DNA of 64,000 bases, taken from NCBI RefSeq assembly GCF_009905375.1, contig NC_133653.1, forward strand, positions 81,728,911 through 81,792,910. The letters are read 5' to 3'. This document shows, in pieces, positions 1-11,290 of the stretch. This stretch comes from Apium graveolens (Eukaryota; Streptophyta; Magnoliopsida; Apiales; Apiaceae). The position numbers and the translations under genes are program-made. A model generated the notes under the pieces. That model had not been told where the DNA came from. It ran no database searches and worked only from the letters and a program-made list of their open reading frames with translations. Each line of letters begins with the position of its first letter. Positions within the stretch are counted from its first letter, which is position 1.

Positions 1-1511
1 ATTTTGGTACTCCCTGGATGGATGGAATACCTTGAATTATGTGCCTCCTGTAAAATTTCATTTTTCAGCTCCGTCACTGGTGGAATCCAAATTCTAGATG
101 AAAACCTCAGAATACCTTGATCATCCTTTTGTGTGCATAACTCTTCACCTACCGAATGATTTATATCTTGATCCATTACATCTTCCTGACATTTCTTTAT
201 TTTCTCAAATAATTCTGGTTGGAAAGTCATACTGTATACTTTCGTTTCCTCAGGCTTGCAAACTTTAATCTCCAATTCCAATTTCTGAAATTCCTTATAT
301 ATGTCTTCAGGTACTGATAACACATTCAACCTTTCCTTCCGACTCAATGCGTCTGCTACCACATTCGCTTTACCGGGATGATAATTAATCGAGCAATCAT
401 AGTCTTTGATCAACTCTAACCATCTCCTTTGTCTCATATTAAGTTCCTTCTGTGTGAATATGTACTTTAAGCTTTTATGATCCGTGAAAATCTCGCACTT
501 TTCTCCATACAAATAATGTCTCCAAGTCTTCAAAGCGAAAACTATGGCTGCTAGCTCCAAATCAAGAGTAGGATACTTCTGTTCATGTGGTTTCAATTGC
601 CTTGACGCATACGCAATCACCTTTTCGTGCTGCATTAGAACACATCCTAATCCTTTGTGAGAAGCATCACTATAAATTATGAAATTCCCTTGATCATCTG
701 GAAGTGACAAAACAGGTGTCGTGATCAATCGTCGCTTCAACTCCTGAAAACTTTCCTCGCATTTGTCGTTCCATATAAACTTCTCATTCTTTCGTGTAAG
801 CTTTTTTAATGGTGTGGCAATCCTCGAGAAATTTTGAACAAATCGACGATAATATCCCGCCAATCCTAAGAAACTTCTTACCTCGGTGGGTGTTTTCGGT
901 CTCTCCCAATTCGTAATTGCCTCTATTTTTGCCGGGTCCACTTTGATCCCTTCATTACTAACTATGTGCCCTAAGAACTGAACTTCCTGTAGCCAAAACT
1001 CACACTTCGAGAATTTAGCATATAACTTCTTTTTCCTTAAAATCTCCAAAGCCATTCTCACATAATCCGCATGATCCTCTTCCGTCTTTGAATAGATTAA
1101 AATATCGTCTATAAACACAATAACAAACTTATCCAAATACTCCTTGAAAATTCTGTTCATCAGGTCCATAAACGCTGTCGGGGCATTGGTCAACCCAAAA
1201 GACATCACTAAAAACTCGTAATGTCCATACCTTGTTCTGAAAGCTGTCTTTGGTATATCTTCTGGCTTGATCTTTAGTTGATGATATCCTGATCTTAAAT
1301 CAATTATGGAGAAATACTTGGCTCCCTTCAACTGGTCGAACAGATCGTCAATTCTGGGTAACGGATACTTGTTCTTGATTGTCAGCTTGTTGAGCTCCCT
1401 ATAATCAATACACAGTCTCATGCTTCCATCTTTCTTCTTGACAAATAATACCGGGGCTCCCCACGGGGATACACTGGGTCTGATTACTCCTTTCTCTCAG
1501 AACTCGTACAA
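1..1511 (-). pseudogene. pol: Ty3/gypsy pol: reverse transcriptase, RNase H and start of integrase
   Basis: The minus-strand frame from about 1495 to the window start gives a typical Ty3 reverse transcriptase (YRELNK, the catalytic FIDDILIYS box) followed by RNase H ([18 protein letters not shown]). The last codons at the edge look like the start of the integrase zinc-binding region. The frame appears open from about 1495 leftwards. It is cut off from the protease part by an in-frame TAA near 1512 and an in-frame TGA near 1499, where the family normally has coding residues between the ELAK motif and the RT core. In an intact copy this enzyme makes cDNA from the element's RNA. This copy cannot make a full polyprotein without readthrough. 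Confidence 0.88.
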
Positions 1512-2525
1512 TTATTTCGCTAGCTCTTTCATCTCAACAGACGCCATTCTGTACGGGGCCTTGGATACTGGTTCTGTTCCAGGTGCTAAGTCGATGACAA
1601 ATTCAATTTCTCTATCTGGAGGAAGTCCTGGTAACTCGTCGGGAAATACGTCTGGAAATTCATTCACAACTGGAATATCTTCAAGTTTTGTTGGTTCTTG
1701 ACTTCTGTCAGTCACATATGCCATGAAATGCTCACATCCTTGTCGTAGTAACTTCTTGGCTTGAATCATCGTTAAAAACTTCTTTACTTGTTTTTGACCC
1801 TTGAACGTTATTATCCTTTCGTCAGGCGTCTTCACCATTACCTTCTTATTTCGACAATCTATCTGGGCATCGTGCTTAGATAACCAATCCATCCCTAATA
1901 TAACGTCAAATTCTCCTAACTTAAATGGTATCAAATCTACACAAAACTTACTACCAGAAATCTCAATCTCATAATTCCCACAAACTTGATTAACATATAC
2001 ACGTTCTTGATTTGCTAATTCCATAGTCATTATTTCATTTAAACACTTAACTGGACAATTTAACTTACTAACAAAATCTTGTGAAATAAATGATCGAGTT
2101 GCTCCCGAATCTATTAACACTTTGGCACATAAAGAATTCACATTAAGCATACCTGCCACGACATCCGTATCTTGGATCGCATCCTTCACCGACATGTCAA
2201 AAACTCTAGCCCTTGGAGTCTCATTCACTGCTGGGGTAGATCCCATAATCCTTAATGCATTACTGACTGGGGCTGATGTCTTGCAATCCCTGGCCATATG
2301 TCCTGGCTTTCCATATTTAAAGCACGTAAATCCAATAACTGGAACCTTTACTGCTGGATTCCGGATGGGCTGATCCTTACTTGCTGGTTCTCTTGCTGGC
2401 TGATTTCGGCACTCCCTCGAATAGTGCCCTTTCTGGTTGCATTTGAAACATACCACATTCAACTTATTAGAAACTCCTACATGCTTCTTTCCACATACTT
2501 GACAATCTGGAAAAGTTAGTCTCAA
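1512..2525 (-). pseudogene. Ty3/gypsy zinc knuckles, protease and RT N-terminus
   Basis: This 337-codon minus-strand frame starts with CCHC zinc-knuckle sequence. The first knuckle is complete (CFKCNQKGHYSREC). The second reads CFKYGKPGHMARDC, with tyrosine in place of the second metal-binding cysteine. A retropepsin-type aspartic protease follows, with the LIDSGATRSFI active-site motif and a later VILGMDWL motif. The end (EFPDVFPDELPGLPP) is the usual lead-in to the RT domain. The frame stops at an in-frame TAA just before the RT core. The ATG at 2525 is only the first methionine in the open stretch: in this family the region is normally translated as part of a gag-pol polyprotein. Confidence 0.85.
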
Positions 2526-2704
2526 CTGATTTGACTGATTTGTATTAACTGGACTGTTTTTCTGGCCTCCGTCTCCTGCATTCTGTTTCCTGAAATTAAA
2601 AAATATCCCTGGATGAAACTTGCCCTTCTTAAATTTTGAAACTTCCCTGGTTGTGACTGACCCTCACTTCCCTCAACTTTCCTTTTCTTGCTTTCTTTCT
2701 ACAT

Positions 2705-3415
2705 CTAGAACATCTCACTCTCTGTCTCTGCGATCATAGCCTTTTGTACTACTCCTGCATAGGTATCCGATTCAAAAATGGCTACCTTCCCTCTGATCCA
2801 GGGTTTCAAATCTTGCTGGAATCTTTTAGCCTTCTTCCTGTCAGTATCCACATACGACGGTACATACCTTGACAATTCCTCAAATTTACCCTCATAATCT
2901 GTTACCGACATGTTCCCTTGCTTTAATTCTAAAAACTTCAGCTCCATTTGATCCTGAACAAACTGAGGAAAATACTTTTCTAAAAACAATTCCTTAAACC
3001 TTTCCCAAGTAATAACATCTGTACCTTCCAATGTCTTCACCATCTCCCACCAATAGGTGGCTTCATTCTTCAGATAGTAACTTGCAAACTCAACCTTCTG
3101 TTCCTCCTTTACTTTCACTAAGGCAAATGCCTTCTCTATTTCCTTTAACCACACATTTGCTTCAATTGGCTCTAAGGAACCCTTGAATTCTGGTGGGTTT
3201 ACTGCCTGAAAAGTTTTGAAAGTTACCTGGGGATTGGTTTGCCTTTGTTGTTGTTGTGCCAGGTGAACTGTTTCTTGGGCCAAGATTTGAAGAATCTGGG
3301 CTATTGCTGGGTCTATGGGTCCTGGGTTCACATTTGGGTTTGTATCATCTTGGTTGTTATTGTTGTTGGTTTCTTCATTCTGGTTGTTGGTGCGGGTATT
3401 TCTTCTGGAAGGCAT
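2705..3415 (-). CDS. gag: Ty3/gypsy gag (capsid) protein, shortened
   Basis: The gag domain is recognised by the retrotransposon capsid pattern: PEFKGSLEPIEANVWLKEIE, then YYLKNEATYWWEMV and the WERFKELFLEKYFP stretch, ending with the RRKxxRFxxDLKP-like region. I chose the ATG at 3415 (protein starting MPSRRNTRTNN) over the upstream in-frame ATG at 3457, because a basic Met-Pro-x-Arg-Arg start is usual for this gag type. The N-terminal region is rich in Asn, Gln and Pro. A TAG after the SEMF residues ends the frame about 180 bases before the zinc knuckles, so capsid and nucleocapsid are now separate. This is probably another disabling mutation. Confidence 0.8.
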   Translation of the reverse strand: MPSRRNTRTNNQNEETNNNNNQDDTNPNVNPGPIDPAIAQILQILAQETVHLAQQQQRQTNPQVTFKTFQAVNPPEFKGSLEPIEANVWLKEIEKAFALVKVKEEQKVEFASYYLKNEATYWWEMVKTLEGTDVITWERFKELFLEKYFPQFVQDQMELKFLELKQGNMSVTDYEGKFEELSRYVPSYVDTDRKKAKRFQQDLKPWIRGKVAIFESDTYAGVVQKAMIAETESEMF

Positions 3416-3841
3416 TTTCTGTAAAGAATCAAACAACTTATTCAGCTTTTGAATCAAATCTTTGTATAAAAGAAAAGTTTTATAAAACAGAGGTATCTCT
3501 TTTTGAAAACAGTTGTAACTAAGTAAATTGCATGCTTCTTTACAGAATATAAACAGTCATGGAAAACAGGGTACATGGTATCACAGGGGTATAACTGGTG
3601 CAATAAGGTAAATGACAGTGCTGGAAAGGAAAAAGGTACTGATATATATAGATCAAAAGTTTTAGGTAGTACAAGCGTAAAGACGCTTCGGAAGTAAAAG
3701 CAAAAGGGTACAACAACCTACTCACTAGTCAGCATAGCTAGTCTATAAAGACAACTCAAAAGTCTACTGATACACACTACACACTACTGTACATACTACA
3801 TAACCATAACAACACTGCATCTCCATCTCTAAATCTCTGGC

Positions 3842-4345
3842 TCATGGCAAATCTGGACCTCCAATCTCCTCTAGAACCCACTTAGCCCACTCCACTAAGA
3901 AATCAGGAGTGATGTCCTCATGTGTAGCCTCAGCAATCCTCATAGCAGCTGCTCTATGAAACGCCTGGAGCCTCTCCCTAAGTCGCCTCTCACCACTCCC
4001 CATCTCTCTAGTACGCATGATATGCAATAACTCCTGGATCTGACTCTGTAGGAATCGCTGCTCCATAAGGCAAGCCTCAAACTGATGATATGGGACAGGA
4101 TAGGAAGAGAACTGGAAAGGTAATCCTGTGACTGAATGACTAGTAAAGCCTGAATCAGCAGGTGGGGGTCCTCTGATAAGTGGCCTCATGCCTGGAGGTG
4201 GAATAGCCTGTAATGATACGGGCTGCAACACAGGTGGAGGTAGTATAGCCAACACTGGTGGAACAACAGAACGTGGATCCGAAGACGGCACTCCAACTAA
4301 AGGCTCTGAGTGATCAGCTGATACGGGAATAAAAGAGTCGGCCAT
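3842..4345 (-). CDS. Extra leader ORF between primer site and gag
   Basis: This 167-codon ORF lies between the primer binding site and gag, in the element's sense direction. The N-terminal half is rich in proline and serine. The C-terminal half looks helical and charged (GSGERRLRERLQAF) and ends with a Trp-rich segment (DFLVEWAKWVLEEIGGPDLP). I recognise no enzymatic motif or known domain. The ORF is intact although pol is broken nearby, and most plant Ty3/gypsy elements have no ORF here. It may be an element-specific accessory protein or an open stretch kept by chance. Function is unknown. Confidence 0.5.
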   Translation of the reverse strand: MADSFIPVSADHSEPLVGVPSSDPRSVVPPVLAILPPPVLQPVSLQAIPPPGMRPLIRGPPPADSGFTSHSVTGLPFQFSSYPVPYHQFEACLMEQRFLQSQIQELLHIMRTREMGSGERRLRERLQAFHRAAAMRIAEATHEDITPDFLVEWAKWVLEEIGGPDLP

Positions 4346-4523
4346 CGCTGCTATCTGAAATCATATCGCAATATCAGAATCTCGAACCATAACGTGAATT
4401 ACACTAATACCTGATATACCGAAGCACTCAACCTCTCAACGTTCTATCTTTCTATTCCTTACTTCTAATCCTAACCCTCTTCTGCCGTCAACCTAGGCTT
4501 GTGTCAGTGACTTATAACCTGTA

Positions 4524-4535
4524 GCTCTGATACCA
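4524..4535 (-). other. Primer binding site, initiator tRNA-Met type
   Basis: The minus strand reads TGGTATCAGAGC, the complement of the plant initiator methionine tRNA 3' region used by many LTR retrotransposons. Four bases separate it from the LTR end at 4540. This fixes the direction of the element and the inner LTR boundary. Confidence 0.85.
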
Positions 4536-4539
4536 AACC

Positions 4540-7500
4540 TGTGGCGCCCTCCAAACCCGGGTCAGAAGTTTGGGGTCCACACACACACACACCTTATTTA
4601 TAACCTGCTTATAACAATAATAAAGATAACAATAATATGCAGTGACCCTATTTACCAACTACCACGGATCGCAAGAGGTTAAAGTATGCACACAAGCCAC
4701 ACATCTATTTATATTACATACCATTCAAATCCCAATCATTCAAGCTCAAACTGAGTATTAAACTTTATTACAAACTTTTATAGACTTAAATTATTCCAAA
4801 AGAAGCCTACTAGCTCAGCTTTCTCAACCTGAACCCCTAGCTCTCGCGCTGGACTGGGGATCCTCGTTACCAACTGGTTCATTTTTAACTGGAAAGAATA
4901 TTAACAACATCGCACAAATGAGCTAACTAGCTCAGCAAGTCACAATGACAAAACCGAGAATAATGATCATCAATAGAACATGATTATGATATCAAGTGAG
5001 CAATGGATTATGATTTAGAATTGGATATTATACTTTTAATTTAAAAACCAAGGTTAGGCTGCTGATCAGTCACGCACTAACCCCGAGCAAGGCACACAGC
5101 ATTGCTCTAACTACTGGATCCAAGGCACACATTGGCCTAACTTGACCATTATATGGTCTGACCACGAATCTGGTCCACAATTTTATAAAAACAATCCAAT
5201 TCTAACATAATAACAGAATAAGCAATAATAAACAATAACCAGAATCATTAACAACAATGAGTGTTTAATAATGAAAGGGTTTCAATCCTTGTAAGGATCA
5301 ATAAGGTAATTTCAAAGCTTGGATGCTGGGTAATGAAAGAATTGGATAACAAAGGAATCAATATTTCAGGGTTTCAAGGATTAGGTCTTTCAAAGCATAA
5401 GATATCATGGATTGAGTATATAAGTAATTCAATTCAGTGTTTGGTATTTAGTTTGTATGTATTTGTGGAGTAGTATCGTAGATTCGTGGTTCGTGTTTGG
5501 GTATTCAACAATCAATGGTCTAGAAAGAATCAGGTTACGGCTCAAGATCAATAACTAGAATCAGGGTTTAGGTTTCTGTGCTTCAAAGCACTTGCAATAT
5601 CACAGGATTATCAAGTACTACAATATTTCGAGAAAGTTCAGAACACTTGCCTGGTACTAGCTTACTATTCTGCACTCGCTTCCAATCACAATCGTCTTAC
5701 TCCTCAACTACCTGTTTCCCTTTCCTACGCCTTGCCTCTTCTGCTCACATATCATAAACATCTATCAATAATCGACTCATAGAGTTCTATTCAACACATA
5801 CTTCTATCTACCCTTCGTTTTACCCAAATCCGATTAACGGATTGAAAGTTATGTAATAATCAAGTAAACACCGAATATATAGACTGATAGTCAATCAACA
5901 AGTCATATATAGCACATAATACATCACGTAATCAATGATATATTATTTATAAAGAAGTCTCGGGTCATAAATAGGTTTTCGGGTATTTAAAATGATTTTT
6001 AAAACATTTTTCGGAATTAAAATGGGTCGTTGGATCAAATTTTGGGTTAATAAACAGGGTTCAGTTGGCCAATTCTGGCTCCGAAACAATTTTATACTAA
6101 TTATCGAGCCTTGGAAATAATTTAGAATAATATTTTAAAGCTCGAAACTATTTTTCGGAATTTTTAAATCATTTTTAAGTAATTATATCTAATTAAATAA
6201 TTAATTAAAATCAATTAATATTTAATTAAATCAATTAATCAATTAATTTCCAAATTAATTGACCAATTAATCGATTAAAAATTAACTGAAATTAATTAAC
6301 TAATTAATTCAGATTTATTTCTGAATTAAAAATAATTTTCAGAATTAAAATACTAATTTTTAGAATTTTCAGAAATTAAAAACGAATTTTTATAATAAAA
6401 ATAGATAGGAAATATGATTTTGAAACATTTTTAATACAGGAATCCAATTTTTGCAAAGTCTGAAAACCTGGGGGACCAAACTTCATCGTTTTCAAAAGTA
6501 CAGGGACCAAACTGCAATTTTGCAGTTCCAGTCGCCGGAAAAGTCGGGGGTGGCCGGAGAACTCACCTCCGGCATCCTCCCACCACCATCACCTCCAGAA
6601 TTAAACTACACAACACCAGGAACCTATATCTGCAATCAAAATTCATCAATAACCCCAGACTTGGCCGGAATTTGATCAAGAAACTCGCCGGTTTCCGGCG
6701 GGTTCGACGTAAACTTCAAAACACAACTCCCTTCTCTACAGACCTCGTTGATTCATGAAACTTGTACGACTAGATTGCAAATTTCACAGAGAATACAATA
6801 TACTATACCACAACATCAATCTATTTCAGAATAATAAACCCCCAAATTTCAATTAAGAACATTCATACGGGTTATAAACCCTAATTTTAAAATTCAAAAA
6901 TCAAACTCAAATTTGAACAAGTTATTGAACTCCAAATCAGACGTATAATATATCAAAATCATCAGGAAAACAAGCTCTACAACATGCCATCACCAAATCA
7001 TACAAACAATCATCCGAACAAAAATTTATATTTTTAATAAATTTAATTCGAAAATAAATAAATTTCCAGAAAATAAACCTTTGATTCTGCAGTGAAACAA
7101 AGCTCAGAATCTGATAGAACACTTCAAATCCTTCGTTTTGGTTACTCAAGATTTGAAAACAGAGATCGGCAACGCCTTCGTTTTGCTGTTTGATTCTTAG
7201 AACAGTTTATGTAATTAGGGTTTTTCTCTGAAAATTATAGAATTAACTATCTGCAAATGATTTTGATACGAAATAAAATACGGAAAAAGGCTATTTATAA
7301 TTACGGAAAATTAGTATCCCGTTGGATCATTCCGGATATAAAACGGTACGTTTATTTATAAAAACTGATCCAAAGGGTATCGGTTTTCGGGATAATTATC
7401 CAAATCAGTACAATTTGTACTGCGGTCTTGGTCTCAGCGCCTGGTTACACGTACTACGAAGTGATAATTGGGATAGTTTAATAAAAAGCTCCCGTTTATC

Positions 7501-7979
7501 GAAAATACGGGTTTTATTGATTTACCGAAACGAATATTGTATCGAATATATTGCGCCGGGACCCGCGCAGAACAAACCGTACGCCGGATCGAAAAAGTCG
7601 AAACATGGGATATGCTCGGAATATTACAATTAGGTTAGGAAGGAGTTCTCGGAAGAGTTTCGGGTTCCAAAAACGTAACAACGGATGACGTCGATTGGTT
7701 CCCGTTTTTATAAAATAGATTTTAAATACTCAGAATTTTTTTTGTATAAATTTCATATGATTCTTATAAATCCATAAATCAACATAAAAATAATTAGGAA
7801 GATATGACAATTATCTATGTTTTATTTTGGACATATAAAAATTAAAATACTCAATTAATATTATTTTTGAATATCCAAGTACAGATAACATTTAACAATT
7901 AACTCACAGAATAGATACTGAACACACATAATAATTATTTAATAGCAAAATAATTACACGATATATCCCGGATATTACA
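4540..7979 (-). repeat. 5' LTR of the Ty3/gypsy element (about 3.4 kb)
   Basis: On the minus strand the LTR begins TGTAATATCCGGG at 7979 and ends GGCGCCACA at 4540, beside the primer binding site, so it has the TG...CA ends. It includes an ACACACAC run near 4581, a long stretch of TTAATTAA-like repeats at about 6180-6330, and GC-rich segments near 6530-6720. Several short ORFs inside have no protein-like features and are left out. The length is inferred from the two terminal signatures, because the partner LTR lies outside the window. Confidence 0.7.
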
Positions 7980-8950
7980 ACATATACATGCACCCACACA
8001 CCAGTACATATATGTATATAGTAGTAATCAAATAGGAGTAAAATCGGAAGCGACCAAGCCCACCTGAGCTAAGCGGTGGCTTACCGGAATCGGCCGGAAA
8101 AACATGAAAATCAAGCGCCAAAAAAATCGAACGGAAACGCAGCCATAAGAACAAGAACGAGAGAATTATGTACCAGGACCATAAACACACTCGAAGTCGA
8201 GTGATAATCGAAAAGAGGGGACCCGAAAATGGTGAGAGTGAGATCGGAGTGAAAAACAAGGGGATACAGGGGAGGAGTGGTTGTGTGTATATTTATTTGT
8301 TTTGTTTCTGTGTTGTTTTTTTTTAAAACCAACCAGCTGCTGCCACGAATCTAAAGCTACATAAAAAATCGAACACGTATCACAGGAGTCGCCACGTGTC
8401 CCGAATTATGCTCGCAAGCCCATGTTTTGACCTGCGTTTTGCGATTTAACGAACCGAGTTGCGAGAAACTTAAACTCATAAAATTACCAAAATAGTTTTA
8501 AAATTCTCGAAATAATTAAAAACTAATAAAATAAATTTTTTAAAATTTTTAAGTCATTTCTGAGTTGCGCAACAAACCCGCATTTTTATGATTTAACGAA
8601 CAAACATACAGATGTATTTAATCCCAAAAATTACAAATAAAATTATAAAGCAATAAAAATAATTTTAGAGATAACCCAAGTATTTATGGAAATAAATCTT
8701 GAATAAAATCACTTTTAAATATAAAAGTAAAACAACACAGCTTCACAACGAATTACACAAATGATACTCGAACACCAACGATCACACATAATTAACAACA
8801 AAATAATATTTAACTGATAGAACCCATACACATATTTTTAATTATTTAATTATTCAATAACTATATATTTAAATAATAAAAATATAAGAGTCGTTATAGG
8901 TCCCACACGGGGCCCAACATGCCACCTCATATTTGTTTTCCATATCAACA
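7980..8950. other. Unassigned AT-rich DNA, possibly an older LTR remnant
   Basis: No gene is visible here. The stretch resembles the neighbouring gypsy LTR in style: segments such as GGAATCGGCCGGAAAAAC, AT-rich runs, and at 8890-8905 the minus-strand sequence TATAACGACTCTTATA, which looks like an LTR start. It may be the decayed LTR of a related element into which the 1-7979 element inserted. The two ORFs over 70 codons here overlap each other in different frames and look random. Confidence 0.3.
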
Positions 8951-8959
8951 TATATTAAA

Positions 8960-9162
8960 TTAAAAAAAAATTCTAATGCAACACTATGACCTCTACTGGT
9001 GCATGTTGCGCAACACTAACAGTTATTCGCAACGGTAGCTTCAATGTACTGCAACGCTTTCTGCACTGTGTTGCAATAAACTGAAAAATTTTGTAGATAA
9101 TGCAACGCTTTTCCTGCAATGCTAGCTAAAAACTGTTGCCTATGGGCACTTATTGCGTAGTG
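8960..9162. mobile_element. CACTA-type transposon terminus (remnant)
   Basis: The segment ends ATTGCGTAGTG at 9162, the complement of a CACTACGCAAT terminus, and is packed with short GCAAC and GTTGC motifs in both orientations, typical of CACTA subterminal repeats. The following three bases, TAT, could be a target duplication. Immediately to the right the Ty1/copia coding remnant resumes, so the transposon inserted into that element. The opposite terminus was not found, so this copy is truncated or extends into unrecognised sequence. Its terminus resembles those of the three CACTA elements at 38-53 kb. Confidence 0.6.
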
Positions 9163-9165
9163 TAT

Positions 9166-11290
9166 CACATCACCATCTTAAGTCAAGAGAAATCCATAAT
9201 TTCTCCCGGGCTCATGGTGAATCCTACTAGATCTATGAATAACCCGTGTTTCCTTAACATGATTACTTTCAACATTTTGATGTATATCTTTATCTTGTTC
9301 CAACTCAGGTTCAGTGTTATCATGTGGTTCTCGATCTTCATCGAGATGCATTGTTCTCCCACTGGTTTTCTTAAAAAGTAATTCTCCCCCAAGAGATACA
9401 TCGGTCCAAGCAATAAATACTTTATTCTCGGAAGGATTATAAAAACTATACCCTTTAGTCTCACTTTGGAATCCCATAAAATAGCATACATCTAATTTTG
9501 GTCTAATCTTTTCAGATGCTAAACGTTTCACAAACGCTTCACGTCCCCAAAATTTTCATAAATGACATGTTATAACGTTTATCAGTCAATATCTCATATG
9601 AAGTCTTTTGAACCACTTTTGTCGGATTCAGTTAAATGTATATACAGACGTTTCTAGAGCATAACCCCAAAAACTGATTGGAAGATCCTATTGACTCATC
9701 ATCGATCGCACCATGTCCAACAAGCTACAATTTTCCTCTCAAAATCCCTATTATATTGAGGTATTTTAAAAGGAGTAAGTTATGATATAATATGACACTC
9801 CTTTAAGAAACTCTTGAATTTGATGTTTAAGTAATCTCCTCCACGATCTGATTGTACAATTTTAATACTTTCCCTATTTTCTTTTCTACTTCTGTCTTAT
9901 ATTCTTTCAATATTTCAAAAGAATCGGATTAGTTCTTCATAAGATATACATAAACATATCTACTGAAATCATCAGTAAATATTATGAAGTATTATAAGCC
10001 ACCCTTTACCATCGTACGCATTCGACCATATATATCATTATGTATAAGTCCTAATCGTTTGATGGCCCTTTCATCTGATCAGGTAAAAGAAGTTTTAGTC
10101 ATTTTTCCAATGAGACAAAATTCAAATCTTTTGTATGATCAAAATCAAACTTATCCAAGTATCCATTTGTATGTAACTCATAAATGTGTTTCTCAATAAT
10201 ATGGCTTAAACGACAATGTTAGAGGTAATATTTTATTTGAGTCATCTTAGAACATATAAATTGTTAACTAATTATGCAATATTATAAGCCTTATCATTAA
10301 AAAAGAATAAACAACTGTTGTTTATTTATTTAAAATGAAAATATTTCTTGTCTTGACAAGAAATTGATATAATGTACCGCTAAAAGAAGGCACGCAATAA
10401 CAATTTATCAAGTTCTCAATCTCGCATTATGGACAAAATTAGGTATCGAGTTCCTCCAACCAGAGCAACAACTTTTCTCCAATTCTAACCCGATACCTGA
10501 AGCTTGAGCATTTCTGGTCTTCTTCTTTGGATCTTCCAAACAAGCTCGACAATTTAACTTCCAATCATCCAGTTATTTCCACAGAAGTGACAATCATCTC
10601 CTTTAGCAACACCACTATCAGTCTTCAAAAGCCCTTTGGGATTGGACTTTGGTTTGGCACCGAATAAGATTAAATCTTCACCTTGACTGTCCACTATCTT
10701 CTACCACTTGCATTCCATGTTTACACCATCAATATGGACGTAGTTCATGCCTTTACTATGTTATTTTCAGCATTTCTAAACATGTGTAGTAACTTAGTAG
10801 GTGTTTTTTCTATCTCATCCATTTTGTTATAACAAACCGAGAACAAAAGTTGTTCAAAGATTGCTTGATCAAATCAAGTAGAGTCTCTAGATCAATCTTA
10901 AAACCCAAAATATCAAGGTATGTATACCTATCATCTTTAGAACATGTGGTCCAACTGGATATCATTCTCCCATTAATGTAAAATTATAGTGCCTAATTAG
11001 TATTGTCAAATCTTTCTGACAGGCATATCCTTCAAACATCTTTTGAAGGTGCTCAATCACATCATAAGCATCACTATGCTCTTTTTGCTTCTAAATTTCG
11101 GCACTCATAATTGCAAGCATGAGACGTGAAATATTGTTTCCATAATCAATTTGCTTCAGATAAGCATTTTGTTCAGCACATATTTCATTCTCAGCTAGAA
11201 GAAATAAGGGAGGGGTTTGAGTGACATCTTTGAACCTGAGGACAATCCTCAAGTTCCCATGTCAGTCGAGGAAATTATTTCATGTCATCT
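9166..11290 (-). pseudogene. Ty1/copia gag-integrase remnant
   Basis: The best preserved part is 9531-9178 on the minus strand: KLDVCYFMGFQSETKGYSFY, then an acidic linker and HRSSRIHHEPGRNYGFLL. This is the Ty1/copia region after the integrase core, leading to reverse transcriptase. Further upstream on the minus strand, fragments in shifting frames resemble integrase, a damaged zinc knuckle near 10590 (CHFCGNN), and gag near 11290-11000, with AEQNAYLKQIDYGNNISRL and a later DAYDVIEHLQKMFEGYA. No frame stays open across the region. It cannot make a functional protein. Confidence 0.7.

Larger units (their letters stand above)
1..7979 (-). mobile_element. Ty3/gypsy LTR retrotransposon, 5' part, truncated by window edge
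   Basis: Read on the minus strand, the order is a long LTR (7979-4540), a primer binding site, a leader ORF, gag, zinc knuckles, protease, reverse transcriptase and RNase H, with the start of the integrase zinc region at the window edge. The order protease-RT-RNase H-integrase defines Ty3/gypsy. The gag style, the zinc knuckles and the very long LTR suggest a chromovirus of the Tekay/Del type, but the integrase C-terminus and any chromodomain lie outside the window. The copy is defective: pol has at least two in-frame stops and one zinc-knuckle cysteine is replaced. The 3' LTR is not in view, so age and target duplication cannot be read. Confidence 0.9.

Noticed and set aside
1420..1701. Ser/Gly-rich plus-strand ORF
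   Set aside because: It is the opposite-strand shadow of the gypsy RT region.
4574..4594. AC dinucleotide run in the gypsy LTR as a regulatory element
   Set aside because: Simple microsatellite of about 18 bases without further support.
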